Shown piece by piece: positions 7,977 through 16,520 of a stretch of DNA of 64,000 bases; position 1 is the stretch's first letter; each line of letters starts with the position of its first letter. A program made the translations under genes and the position numbers. The notes beneath the pieces are model-generated. The model saw nothing but the letters and a program-made list of their open reading frames with translations, did not search any database and had not been told where the DNA came from. Origin of the DNA: Shinella curvata (GTDB lineage: Bacteria; Pseudomonadota; Alphaproteobacteria; Rhizobiales; Rhizobiaceae); the NCBI RefSeq assembly GCF_022899935.1, contig NZ_JALJCJ010000001.1, positions 580,053 through 644,052 on the forward strand, given 5' to 3'.

Positions 7977-8786
7977 GTGCAGATCCCTTCGAGTCCCGTC
8001 TTGGCCGATACCGCCCTCCACATCCTCGTCTTCCTGTTTTTTGCGGCTTTCCTTGCGGGTTTCATCGATTCCATCGCCGGCGGCGGCGGCATGATCACCA
8101 TTCCCGCCATGCTGATCGCCGGGATACCGCCACTGGAAACACTGGGCACGAACAAGCTGCAATCGCTGTTCGGTTCGGGCTCGGCGACGCTCGCCTATGC
8201 GCGTGCCGGCCATGTGCGGCTGTCGGAGCAACTTCCGATGGCAAGCCTGTCGGCGCTCGGCGCGGTCTTCGGCGCGCTCCTGGCGACAATCGTTCCGGGC
8301 GATGTGCTGAAAGCCATCCTGCCGTTCCTGCTCGTGGCGATCGCGGTCTATTTCGGGCTGAAGCCGAATATCGGCGATGTGGACAAACACCGCCGCATGA
8401 GCGTCTTCCTGTTCACCGTCACCATCGTGCCGGCCATCGGCTTCTATGACGGGGTCTTTGGGCCGGGCACCGGCTCGTTCTTCATGCTGGCCTTCGTGAC
8501 GCTCGCCGGCTTCGGCGTGCTGAAAGCAACCGCCCACACCAAGCTCCTGAATTTCGGCTCGAATGTCGGTGCCTTCGCCGTCTTCCTGTTCTACGGCGTC
8601 ATCTTGTGGAAGGTCGGCCTCGTCATGGGCGTAGGCCAGTTCCTCGGCGCACAGGCTGGGTCGCGTGTCGCGATGAAAAGCGGCGCGAAGATCATCAAGC
8701 CGCTGCTCGTCGTCACCTCGATTGCACTTGCAATCCGTCTGATGTCCGATCCGAGCCATCCGCTGCGCGTCTGGCTCGGCTGGTAG
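7977..8786 (+). CDS. TauE/SafE (TSUP) family membrane transporter
   Basis: Integral membrane protein of about 269 residues, with some eight hydrophobic segments and the family opening LAGFIDSIAGGGGMITIPAML. Members move sulfite, sulfonates, sulfoacetate or unknown anions. It stands alone, divergent from the serine hydrolase and convergent with cobO; nothing near it indicates the substrate. I prefer the GTG at 7977 because AGGAAA lies six bases upstream; an in-frame ATG at 7926 without a clear ribosome binding site would add 17 residues. It lies next to cobalt genes, but TSUP cobalt transport is not shown here. Confidence 0.85.
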   Translation: MQIPSSPVLADTALHILVFLFFAAFLAGFIDSIAGGGGMITIPAMLIAGIPPLETLGTNKLQSLFGSGSATLAYARAGHVRLSEQLPMASLSALGAVFGALLATIVPGDVLKAILPFLLVAIAVYFGLKPNIGDVDKHRRMSVFLFTVTIVPAIGFYDGVFGPGTGSFFMLAFVTLAGFGVLKATAHTKLLNFGSNVGAFAVFLFYGVILWKVGLVMGVGQFLGAQAGSRVAMKSGAKIIKPLLVVTSIALAIRLMSDPSHPLRVWLGW

Positions 8787-8792
8787 GACGCG

Positions 8793-9434
8793 TCAGAACT
8801 CGACGCCCTGCTGGGCCTTGATACCCGAGCGGAACGGGTGCTTGAGCAGTTCCATCTCGGTCGCCAGGTCGGCGATCTCGATCAGTTCTTCCTTGGCGTT
8901 GCGGCCCGTCAGCACGACATGGGTCATGTAGGGCTTTTCGGTCTTCAGGAAGTCGATGACCGCGTTGACGTCAAGATAGTCGTAGCGCAGCGCGATGTTG
9001 ATCTCGTCGAGCAGCACCATGGAATTGCGCTCGTCGCGGATCAGCTCCTTGGCCTTTTCCCAGGCCTTTTCCGCCATTGTAACGTCGCGGGCGCGGTCCT
9101 GGGTTTCCCAGGTAAAACCTTCTCCCAGCGTATAGAACTGGCAGATATCGGAGAAATGCGTCTCGATCAGCTCGCGCTCACCGGTCACCATAGCGCCCTT
9201 GATGAACTGCACGACGGCGCAGGGCATCTTGTGGGCGATGTGGCGGAAGATCATGCCGAAGCCGGCCGTCGACTTGCCCTTGCCCTTGCCGGTGTGCACG
9301 ACGATGAGGCCCTTCTCATCCGTCTTCGTCGCCATGATCTTTTCGCGGGCCTGTTTCTTCTTCGCCATCTTTTCAGAGTGGCGGGCGAGTTCGGCCTCGG
9401 TCATGCCGGCGGTTTCGTCGTGGTTCTCGGTCAT
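8793..9434 (-). CDS. cobO: Cob(I)yrinic acid a,c-diamide adenosyltransferase
   Basis: ATP:corrinoid adenosyltransferase of the CobA/CobO/BtuR family, 213 residues, which places the 5'-deoxyadenosyl group on the cobalt. The P-loop HTGKGKGKSTAGFG, the VVQFIKGAM strand and the VLLDEINIALRYDYL Walker-B region are all present. An acidic/lysine-rich N-terminal arm (residues 1-38) precedes the core, as in rhizobial CobO. The start at 9434 is chosen because it follows a purine-rich site and gives the family length. Last gene of cbtB-cbtA-cobP-cobW-cobN-cobO. Confidence 0.95.
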   Translation of the reverse strand: MTENHDETAGMTEAELARHSEKMAKKKQAREKIMATKTDEKGLIVVHTGKGKGKSTAGFGMIFRHIAHKMPCAVVQFIKGAMVTGERELIETHFSDICQFYTLGEGFTWETQDRARDVTMAEKAWEKAKELIRDERNSMVLLDEINIALRYDYLDVNAVIDFLKTEKPYMTHVVLTGRNAKEELIEIADLATEMELLKHPFRSGIKAQQGVEF

Positions 9435-9459
9435 CGTCTCTTCCCTTCGGTGTTCTTGT

Positions 9460-12400
9460 TCACGAGGCCTTGCGACGGCCCAGCATATCCAGTTCGAAGC
9501 GTGCGGAGTTGGAGCGTGGCGTCCAGAGCTCCCGATCGATCGCCTCGGCGAAGCGCGCCGCCATTTCGGCAAGCGCGGCCGGGTTCTTCTGCATCAGGAA
9601 ATCGCGCACGCGCTCGTCCAGCACAAAAGCCTGATAGGCGGCCTCGAAATGATGGTCCTTCACCGCGCCCGTCGTGGCGGCGAAGGCGAACATGAAATCC
9701 ACCGTCGCGGCGATCTCGAAAGCGCCCTTGTAGCCATGGCGCATCACGCCATCGATCCATTTGGGATTGACGACGCGGGCGCGCATCACTCGGCCGATCT
9801 CGTCCTCCAGCGTGCGCACGACAGGTTTTTCCGGGCGCGACAGGTCGTTGTGGTAGATGACGGGCTGCTGGCCGGAGAGATGCTGCGCCGCAGCCGCCAT
9901 GCCGCCTTCGAACTGATAGTATTCGTCGCTGTCGAGCAGGTCGTGCTCGCGGCTATCCTGGTTCTGGATGACGGCCTGAAGGCTCTTCATGCGTGCTTCC
10001 AGCCGCTCGCGCACCGGCACGCTGTCGCCCTCGCCGTCATAGGCGTGCGCGCCCCATTCGAGCCAGGCTTCGGCGAGGTCGCCGCGGTCCGTCCAAAGCC
10101 CCTCATCCATCATGGCCTGCAGGCCGGCGCCATAGCCGCCGGTCTTTGCGCCGAAAATGCGGAAACCGGCTTGCCTCGCGGCATCCTCGTCGGACGCCCC
10201 CTTGGCGGAAAGCACGGCCGCTTCCGCCCGCATGCGGGCGGCAATCGGGTTGTCCAAATCGTCCTCTTCCAGCGCACCGACAGCACGCACGGCGCGGTCG
10301 AAAAGCGCGATCTGCTCGGGAAAGGCATCGCGGAAGAAGCCGGAAATGCGCAGCGTCACGTCAACGCGCGGATGGCGAAGGACGGCGGGCGGAATGATCT
10401 CGAAGCCGGTGACGCGACGGGACGCCATATCCCAGGTCGGCTTGACGCCGATCAGCGCCATAGCCTGCGCGATGTCATCGCCACCGGTGCGCATATTGGA
10501 GGTCCCCCAGGCAGTGATACCGAACGAGGTCGGCCATTCGCCATGGTCCTGCGCATATCGGGTGACGATGAGTTCCGCGGATTTCTTGCCGAGTTCCCAG
10601 GCGGCCGGCGTCGGCACGGCGCGGCTGTCGACGGAGTAGAAATTGCGGCCGGTCGGTAACACATCCGGCCGGCCGCGCGTTGGAGCTCCCGATGGGCCAG
10701 GCTCAATGAAGCGGCCGTCGAGGCCGCGCATCAGCGCCGAGATTTCGGCCGGGCCGCAGGCGGCGATGGCGGGGCGGATGCTTGTCTCGATGGTGTCGAG
10801 GACGGTGCGGGTGGCCGACCATGCGTCCGGGCAGTGTAGCGTGCCCTCCACCAGCTTTGCCGCCAGAAGCTCGATGCGCTCGACCGTATCGCCATGGCTG
10901 CGCCACGGCGCGTCGATCTGCTCGTCCAGTATGGCGGGGCGCGGACCATCCCATGGATCGGAACTGATGCAGTCGAGCGGATCGAAGGCGACACCGTCCA
11001 GAGCATCCACCGCGATCGCCCGCTGCAAGCTCGCTTCACCACCCTCGCCCAGGAAACGCGGCACGCGGGCGAGTGCCAGTGTCAGATCGGTGAGCAGCCG
11101 ACCTTCCGGCGAGACGCCGAAGACGTGCAGGCCGTCGCGGATCTGCATTTCCTTGAGGTCGCAGAGATAGGCGTCGAGCTTTTGCAGCGCCGTCTCCTCG
11201 CCATCGGACTTGGCGATGCCGGCATCGCTGTCGAGGCCGATGTCGCGCACGAGATCGAGGATCTGCTTCGTCAAAAGCTTGATGCGGCGCGGATCACCGC
11301 CGGAAGCGTCGTAATATTCGTCGACGAGGGCTTCGAGGTCCTTGAGCGGACCGTAGGTCTCGGCACGGGTCAAAGGCGGCGTCAGGTGGTCGATGATGAC
11401 GGCGGCGGAACGGCGTTTGGCCTGCGTGCCTTCGCCCGGATCGTTGACGATGAAGGGATAAAGATGCGGCACCGGGCCGAGCACGGCCTCCGGATAACAC
11501 GCCTCCGACAGCGCCAGCGCCTTGCCGGGCAGCCATTCGAGATTGCCGTGTTTGCCCATATGCACGATGGCATGCGCGCCGTAGTGCAGGCGCAGAAAGG
11601 CGTAGAACGCGAGATAGCCGTGCGGCGGCACAAGGTCCGGCGAGTGGTAGGTGTCCTTCGGATCGATATTGTAGCCGCGCGCCGGCTGGATGCCGACCAG
11701 CGTCTCGCCGAAGCGGGCAAGCGGCAGGGCGAAGACGTCGCCCGTCACGAAGGGATCCTCTTCCGGCGCCCCCCAGCGGGCGGCCATTTCATCCCGAATC
11801 GATTTCGGAAGCGATGCGAAGAACGCCTTGTAATGATTCAGCGAAAGCGTTTCGCGGATTTCGCGGCCGTCGCTCGCCGCATTGGTCGGGCCAGCCATCA
11901 AGTGGGCGATCAATTCGTCGCCATCATCAGGCAGGCCGGCGACCGCATAGCCTTCCGCCGCCATGGCGCGCAGCACTTCCATGGTGCCGGCAGGCGTATC
12001 CAGGCCGACGCCATTGCCGAGGCGCCCATCGCGGTTCGGGTAGTTCGCCATGACCAGCGCAATGCGGCGCTCGATCGGCTTCGCACGACGGAGTTTTGCC
12101 CAACCGGCGGCGAGTTTCGCCACGAACCGGATGCGGTCCTCGACGGGATCGAGGCTGACGATGTTGGTTTCGACGCGCTCGTCGTAGCGTGCGGCGGCCT
12201 TGAAGGAGACGGCGCGGGAGAGCACGCGGCCATCGACTTCGGGCAGCGAGACGTTCATGCCGAGGTCGCGTGCCGTGAGGCCCTGCCCGGATGCTTCCCA
12301 CGCTTCGCGGGAGGAGCCGGAGAAGACGACCTGCAACACCGGCGCACCGGTCTCGTCCAGCACCGTCGGCTTGCGGCCGGCGCCGGGGGCGGAGACGGCA

Positions 12401-13218
12401 AAGCTCGTTGCGTTCAGCACGACATCCGGCTGGATTTCTGCAAAGGCAGCACGGACCGTTTCGATGGAAACGGGTTCCTTGAGGCTGGAGACGAAGAACG
12501 GCAAAGCGCGAATACCTTCGGCCGCCAGTGCCTCGATCAGCATTTCGACGGGGCGGGTTTCGCCGCTCTGGACATAGGCACGGTAGAAGGAGATGGCCGC
12601 AGTTGGAGGCTCGAGGTCCGCCCGCGCCGCAGCCGTCGCAGCCTCGCGCCACGTCTCGACATCCACGACGCCACGCCCCGGCCACCAGATGCCGGCTTTT
12701 TCCAGCGGCGTCGCGGGCTCGGGCCTGTCGCCTCCGAAGGCAACGGCATCCGCGTAGGCGAGGAAACGGCCCGCATTATCAGCGCCGCCCTCGTTGAGAT
12801 AGGCCCAGAGGTTCTGGCGGTCGGCATCGTCGATGCGGTTGAAGGGGATCAGGCCCTCATCCGGCCGGTCATCGCCGGGCAGTGCCACGAGCTTGATATC
12901 GTTGGCGACAGCCGTCGCCAGCAGGGCTTCCAGCACATAGCGGAAATAGCTGGCGCCGCCGAGGGCGCGGATGACGATAAGCTTGGCGTGGCTTGCCGTG
13001 CGCTCGATATAGGTATCGACCGACATCGGATGCGACAGCGTCGCGAGACTGGCGAGGCGCAAGCGCGTGTCACCGCCGCGCGCGCGATGGGCGGCGGCGA
13101 TGGCGGCGAGTTCGGTATCCGCGGCGGTGAGGAAGAGGATGTCGCCCGGCGTCTGGCCAAGGTCGATCGCCTCCTTGCCATCGGCAATGGTGCCCTTCTG
13201 GGCTAGCAGGAGATGCAT
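9460..13218 (-). CDS. cobN: Aerobic cobaltochelatase large subunit
   Basis: Large subunit of the CobN-CobS-CobT chelatase, which inserts cobalt into hydrogenobyrinic acid a,c-diamide at the cost of ATP. About 1252 residues from the start at 13218 (MHLLLAQKGTIADGKEAIDLG), the usual size of CobN/BchH-type subunits. Typical stretches include HMGKHGNLEWLPGKALALS and NFYSVDSRAVPTPAAWELG, shared with Mg-chelatase H subunits. CobS and CobT are not in the window. The longer open frame to 13338 enters a repeat and is not the start. Its presence defines the aerobic (late cobalt) pathway. Confidence 0.96.
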   Translation of the reverse strand: MHLLLAQKGTIADGKEAIDLGQTPGDILFLTAADTELAAIAAAHRARGGDTRLRLASLATLSHPMSVDTYIERTASHAKLIVIRALGGASYFRYVLEALLATAVANDIKLVALPGDDRPDEGLIPFNRIDDADRQNLWAYLNEGGADNAGRFLAYADAVAFGGDRPEPATPLEKAGIWWPGRGVVDVETWREAATAAARADLEPPTAAISFYRAYVQSGETRPVEMLIEALAAEGIRALPFFVSSLKEPVSIETVRAAFAEIQPDVVLNATSFAVSAPGAGRKPTVLDETGAPVLQVVFSGSSREAWEASGQGLTARDLGMNVSLPEVDGRVLSRAVSFKAAARYDERVETNIVSLDPVEDRIRFVAKLAAGWAKLRRAKPIERRIALVMANYPNRDGRLGNGVGLDTPAGTMEVLRAMAAEGYAVAGLPDDGDELIAHLMAGPTNAASDGREIRETLSLNHYKAFFASLPKSIRDEMAARWGAPEEDPFVTGDVFALPLARFGETLVGIQPARGYNIDPKDTYHSPDLVPPHGYLAFYAFLRLHYGAHAIVHMGKHGNLEWLPGKALALSEACYPEAVLGPVPHLYPFIVNDPGEGTQAKRRSAAVIIDHLTPPLTRAETYGPLKDLEALVDEYYDASGGDPRRIKLLTKQILDLVRDIGLDSDAGIAKSDGEETALQKLDAYLCDLKEMQIRDGLHVFGVSPEGRLLTDLTLALARVPRFLGEGGEASLQRAIAVDALDGVAFDPLDCISSDPWDGPRPAILDEQIDAPWRSHGDTVERIELLAAKLVEGTLHCPDAWSATRTVLDTIETSIRPAIAACGPAEISALMRGLDGRFIEPGPSGAPTRGRPDVLPTGRNFYSVDSRAVPTPAAWELGKKSAELIVTRYAQDHGEWPTSFGITAWGTSNMRTGGDDIAQAMALIGVKPTWDMASRRVTGFEIIPPAVLRHPRVDVTLRISGFFRDAFPEQIALFDRAVRAVGALEEDDLDNPIAARMRAEAAVLSAKGASDEDAARQAGFRIFGAKTGGYGAGLQAMMDEGLWTDRGDLAEAWLEWGAHAYDGEGDSVPVRERLEARMKSLQAVIQNQDSREHDLLDSDEYYQFEGGMAAAAQHLSGQQPVIYHNDLSRPEKPVVRTLEDEIGRVMRARVVNPKWIDGVMRHGYKGAFEIAATVDFMFAFAATTGAVKDHHFEAAYQAFVLDERVRDFLMQKNPAALAEMAARFAEAIDRELWTPRSNSARFELDMLGRRKAS

Positions 13219-13471
13219 ACAACGTCTCCCCTTTGCCGATGTGCCGTGCGGGTGGATCCTCGCGTCGAGCCCTGACATGACGAAAGAAGGGGCAGACGAC
13301 GCGCAGCAGCGACGGTCGTCCCTGCCGCACCGAACCACGCATGCAGCAACCTGCCCTCCCCACCGTCATCCTCGGGCTTGACCCGAGGATCCACCCGCAC
13401 GGCACGCCGATCATGGGCACGCCGAACAGGAGACAAAGGCGAGAGGGACTGCTGCACGCTCATGCCGAAGA
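13219..13471. repeat. Rhizobial palindromic intergenic repeat pair between cobW and cobN
   Basis: No gene is seen here. Two inverted copies share a perfect 22-base arm at 13241-13262 and 13384-13405. The right copy contains the palindrome ATCCTCGGG-CTTGA-CCCGAGGAT at 13368-13390, a motif found repeatedly between genes in Rhizobiaceae (RIME-like mosaic elements, from general knowledge). The transcript of the cob operon would fold into a long hairpin, which may stabilise or separate the cobW and cobN parts of the message. Confidence 0.7.
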
Positions 13472-14521
13472 TCACACCGCCGCAGCGATGGCGGCACGCA
13501 CGGCTTGCTCGTCCATGTCGTGCAGGCCGATGACGACGAGGCGGGTGCCGCGGGTCTCACCGGCGGCCCAAGCGCGTTCGAAGTAATTGTCGATACGCGT
13601 GCCGACGGCCTGGATGAGCAGGCGCAGCGGCTTGCCGGGCACATCGGCAAAACCCTTGACGCGCAGCACGTCATGTTCGGCGATCACGCCCTTGAGACGC
13701 TCGATGAAGGCGGCAGGCTCGGCGATCGCCGGAAGCTCGACGACGAAGCTGTCGAACTCGTCGTGGTCGTGCTCCTCACCGTTCTCGTGCTCCAGCTCGT
13801 GGTGCGACTTGCGGTTGGCAATGTCGTCTTCCGTGCCGACACCGAGGCCGAGCAGGACGGCGGCGGCGACTTCGCCGTTCTTCGCCTCGATCATCGAGGG
13901 CTTGCGGGCGATGCGCGAGGCGACCTCGTCGCGCACGGCAAGCACACCGGCGGCGTCGAGAAGATCCGTCTTGTTGAGGACGATCAGATCGGCCGCGGTG
14001 AGCTGGTCTTCGAAGAGTTCCTCGAGCGGGCTTTCGTGGTCGAGATTATCGTCCTCGACGCGCAGCGCATCCACCTTGTCGTGATCATCCGCAAAACGGC
14101 CGGCAGCGACGGCGGCGCTGTCGACGACGGTGATGACGCCATCCACCGTGACCTGGGTCTTGATCTCAGGCCAGTTGAAGGCGGCGATCAGCGGCTGCGG
14201 CAGCGCGAGGCCGGAGGTCTCGATGACGATATGGTCGGGGCGGTTCTCCCGCTCCAGCAGCTTCGACATGGTGGGGATGAAATCATCGGCGACGGTGCAG
14301 CAGATGCAGCCATTAGTCAGCTCGATGATGTCGTCCTCCGTGCAGGCTTCCGCGCCGCAACCCTTCAGCACGTCACCGTCCACACCGAGATCGCCGAATT
14401 CGTTGATGATCAGCGCGATGCGCTTGCCGCCGGCATTCTGCAGGAGGTTGCGGATCATCGTGGTCTTGCCCGCGCCGAGAAAACCGGTGATGACGGTGGC
14501 GGGGATCTTCTGTTGCAGCAT
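13472..14521 (-). CDS. cobW: CobW GTPase metallochaperone for cobalamin synthesis
   Basis: G3E-family GTPase of 349 residues believed to deliver Co(II) to the cobaltochelatase. Walker A is GFLGAGKTT at 13-21, the metal-site motif C72-I-C74-C75 follows, and NKTD gives guanine specificity. A histidine/aspartate-rich stretch near residue 225 (HELEHENGEEHDHDEFDS) may bind metal. The C-terminal CobW domain is complete. It lies between cobP (3 bases upstream) and cobN, the classical rhizobial order. The cobN neighbour makes cobalt rather than zinc the likely metal. Confidence 0.95.
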   Translation of the reverse strand: MLQQKIPATVITGFLGAGKTTMIRNLLQNAGGKRIALIINEFGDLGVDGDVLKGCGAEACTEDDIIELTNGCICCTVADDFIPTMSKLLERENRPDHIVIETSGLALPQPLIAAFNWPEIKTQVTVDGVITVVDSAAVAAGRFADDHDKVDALRVEDDNLDHESPLEELFEDQLTAADLIVLNKTDLLDAAGVLAVRDEVASRIARKPSMIEAKNGEVAAAVLLGLGVGTEDDIANRKSHHELEHENGEEHDHDEFDSFVVELPAIAEPAAFIERLKGVIAEHDVLRVKGFADVPGKPLRLLIQAVGTRIDNYFERAWAAGETRGTRLVVIGLHDMDEQAVRAAIAAAV

Positions 14522-14524
14522 GGC

Positions 14525-15049
14525 TCAACCCTTCATTTTCAGCGGCAATCCGGCCGCGACAAAATAGACTTCCGGTACGAGCGCCGCCACCTGCTGGTGC
14601 AGCCGCCCGGCATGGTCGCGAAACTCGCGCGCCATGCGGTTTTCCGGCACGATGCCCAGGCCAACCTCGTTCGATACGAAGACCAGATGGCCCGGTGCGT
14701 CCTTAATGGCCGACAAAAGGCCGGCGAATTCTTCCGCGATGTCCCGCTCGTCCAGCATCAGATTTGTCAGCCAGAGCGTCAGGCAATCGATAAGGACCGT
14801 TCGGTCCTCGCGCGCCACATCCCTGATGCAGGCCGCGAGCGCAAGCGGTTCCTCGTGTGTTTCCCAGCCTTTTCCGCGATCTTCCCGGTGTTTGGCGATG
14901 CGCTCACGCATCTCGTCGTCCCAGGCGCGGCCGGTGGCGATATAATGACGCGAAAGGCCGGTCTCGGCGACCAGCCTTTCGGCAAAAGCGGATTTTCCGG
15001 AACGCGCACCGCCTAGAACCAGGACGGCTCCGGGCGATTTTTGCGTCAT
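14525..15049 (-). CDS. cobP: Adenosylcobinamide kinase / adenosylcobinamide-phosphate guanylyltransferase
   Basis: Bifunctional enzyme of 174 residues (CobP = CobU) that phosphorylates adenosylcobinamide and then attaches GMP to give AdoCbi-GDP. The P-loop GGARSGKS is at 13-20; the [13 protein letters not shown] segment, which contains the phosphorylated-residue region, and [12 protein letters not shown] are family hallmarks. The start at 15049 directly follows the cbtA stop. A longer open frame to 15250 is an artefact of overlapping cbtA. Part of the riboswitch-led operon. Confidence 0.94.
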   Translation of the reverse strand: MTQKSPGAVLVLGGARSGKSAFAERLVAETGLSRHYIATGRAWDDEMRERIAKHREDRGKGWETHEEPLALAACIRDVAREDRTVLIDCLTLWLTNLMLDERDIAEEFAGLLSAIKDAPGHLVFVSNEVGLGIVPENRMAREFRDHAGRLHQQVAALVPEVYFVAAGLPLKMKG

Positions 15050-15050
15050 A

Positions 15051-15839
15051 TCAGGCAGCCTTGGCGATCTTCTCGTTGGCAAAGCCGAGCGAGAGGCCGA
15101 GCACGACCCAGAAGAACAGCGTCGTGGCAAGTGCCGCAACGGCGAACTCCGCGCCGAGAACGGCCGGAACGTTGCTGGAGATGTCGGAGGGCTGTGGCGC
15201 ACCATAGACCTGCGGTGCGGCGAGAAGCACGACACCGGCGATCTTGGCAACGATGCCAGGCTTCAGGAACAGCAGGTAGAGACCCGCCGCCGAAAGGGCG
15301 ACCGTCGCAACCCACCAGATCTGGCGCTGGGTGAGATCGGCAGCCGGGAAGCCCGGAAGCTCCGGCGGCAGGCCGATGGCCGGCAGCATATGCACGGCAA
15401 GCCAGCCGGCGGCCCCCCACAGCGCACCGTTCGCGACTGTGATGGGATTGCCGGAAACGAGGCTGAAGCCGGCAAGCAGCAGCGCAAAGCCGGTGCCCGT
15501 GACGAGGTTCGCCAGAAGCGTGCCTGAGAAGCGGCTCATGCCGAACATGATGCCGCCTTCCTCGTGGTCCTCGCCCTCGTGAGCATAGGCAACCGAGATC
15601 GGCGACAAAGCGGAGGCGACATCGAGGATCACGGCGCCGAGCGAGGAATGTTCCTGCGTCGTGGCAGCGCCATCAGTGGTCGTCGCGGGCGTGGCGCCCT
15701 CGCCGGCCGGGGCGGCTTCGCCTTCGAACTCTTCAGCGTGCAGAATCAACGGCACGACTCGCGCCTCCTGGGCGGCTGTCATGAGCACGCCGGAGAACAG
15801 CCCGGCCACCAGGGCGGCCAGGAGATAACGAACGATCAT
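15051..15839 (-). CDS. cbtA: Predicted cobalt transporter subunit CbtA
   Basis: Membrane protein of 262 residues with about five or six hydrophobic helices, matching CbtA, which pairs with CbtB in B12-regulated cobalt uptake. A histidine/acid-rich loop ([10 protein letters not shown] near residue 90) is a plausible metal-binding segment, preceded by an Ala/Thr-rich periplasmic stretch. It follows cbtB by 12 bases and touches cobP. The cobalamin riboswitch upstream of cbtB and the cobalt chelatase downstream support cobalt as substrate; transport itself is inferred from the family and context. Confidence 0.92.
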   Translation of the reverse strand: MIVRYLLAALVAGLFSGVLMTAAQEARVVPLILHAEEFEGEAAPAGEGATPATTTDGAATTQEHSSLGAVILDVASALSPISVAYAHEGEDHEEGGIMFGMSRFSGTLLANLVTGTGFALLLAGFSLVSGNPITVANGALWGAAGWLAVHMLPAIGLPPELPGFPAADLTQRQIWWVATVALSAAGLYLLFLKPGIVAKIAGVVLLAAPQVYGAPQPSDISSNVPAVLGAEFAVAALATTLFFWVVLGLSLGFANEKIAKAA

Positions 15840-15851
15840 ATCAGGAACTCC

Positions 15852-16028
15852 TCAGTGGCAGGGAAAGCCGTAGGAGTGACGCGTGTCGTGCGCCGTGTCG
15901 TGCAGCACGGCCGAATTCGCAAGGCCCGCGCCAAAGACGAGGAAGGCACCGAGCAGCAGCGCGAAAACGCCGGCGACAAGGCGATCGTTCGCGGAAAGGG
16001 TGATAGAAGACGTATTGGAAACAGCCAT
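15852..16028 (-). CDS. cbtB: Predicted cobalt transporter subunit CbtB
   Basis: Small protein of 58 residues beginning MAVSNTSSITLSANDRL, with a single hydrophobic helix (VFALLLGAFLVFGAGLANSA) and a histidine-rich tail HDTAHDTRHSYGFPCH. This one-helix, His-ended layout is the CbtB signature; the His residues probably capture Co(II) for CbtA. It is the first gene of the operon, and the cobalamin riboswitch ends about 65 bases upstream of its start. Length and context match the family well. Confidence 0.93.
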   Translation of the reverse strand: MAVSNTSSITLSANDRLVAGVFALLLGAFLVFGAGLANSAVLHDTAHDTRHSYGFPCH

Positions 16029-16092
16029 GACAACCTCCGTGCAGGCGTTGGGGAAGCCCCTCCCCAGGTCGAGCGATATGCCCTCATTGGTT

Positions 16093-16430
16093 GGCAGGTC
16101 TCCTGGCTCGCAGCGTCCGGCGTGTTCAACGCCTGCAGGTCACCCTCACCTTCCCGAATTGAAGCATCACGAGAGGCGGACGATTCGTAGAAGAAGAGGC
16201 GTCCAACCCCGGCTATCGCGATGCCATCCAGTGGCTTTTCCGTCTGACATTCCTTTCGCGTCTTCAAAGGCACGATTGCCTTCTCATCCGCGAAATCCGC
16301 CATCCGGATGGGTGTCCCTCGCTACTCTACAGTCGCGGGGTCGGCCGTGATTGCAGCGCCCTGATTGGGTCCGCCGCGTCACATTCCCATTTACTCCCCG
16401 ATCCGTTTCCGGATCTGGGAACCATCCAAT
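16093..16430 (-). promoter_or_regulatory. Cobalamin riboswitch (B12 element) controlling cbtB-cbtA-cobPWNO
   Basis: On the minus strand the conserved blocks come in order: GGGAATGTGACG (16377-16388), CCCCGCGACTGTA (16328-16340), GCCACTGG (16228-16235), CGGGAAGGT (16149-16157) and GAGCCAGGAGACCTGCC (16093-16109). These are the invariant parts of the adenosylcobalamin-sensing RNA. It ends about 65 bases before cbtB, so high cobalamin should reduce expression of cobalt uptake and the downstream cob genes. The 5' boundary is approximate. Only the last stretch (16431-16520) before the next gene's stop is otherwise unassigned. Confidence 0.93.
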
Positions 16431-16520
16431 ATTACCGATGATTATGCGGCTCACCCTGCGAAGTCAATCGACCGGCAGCGGCATGGCCTATGCCAAAACC
16501 GCCGTCCGGTCGTCGCAAAT

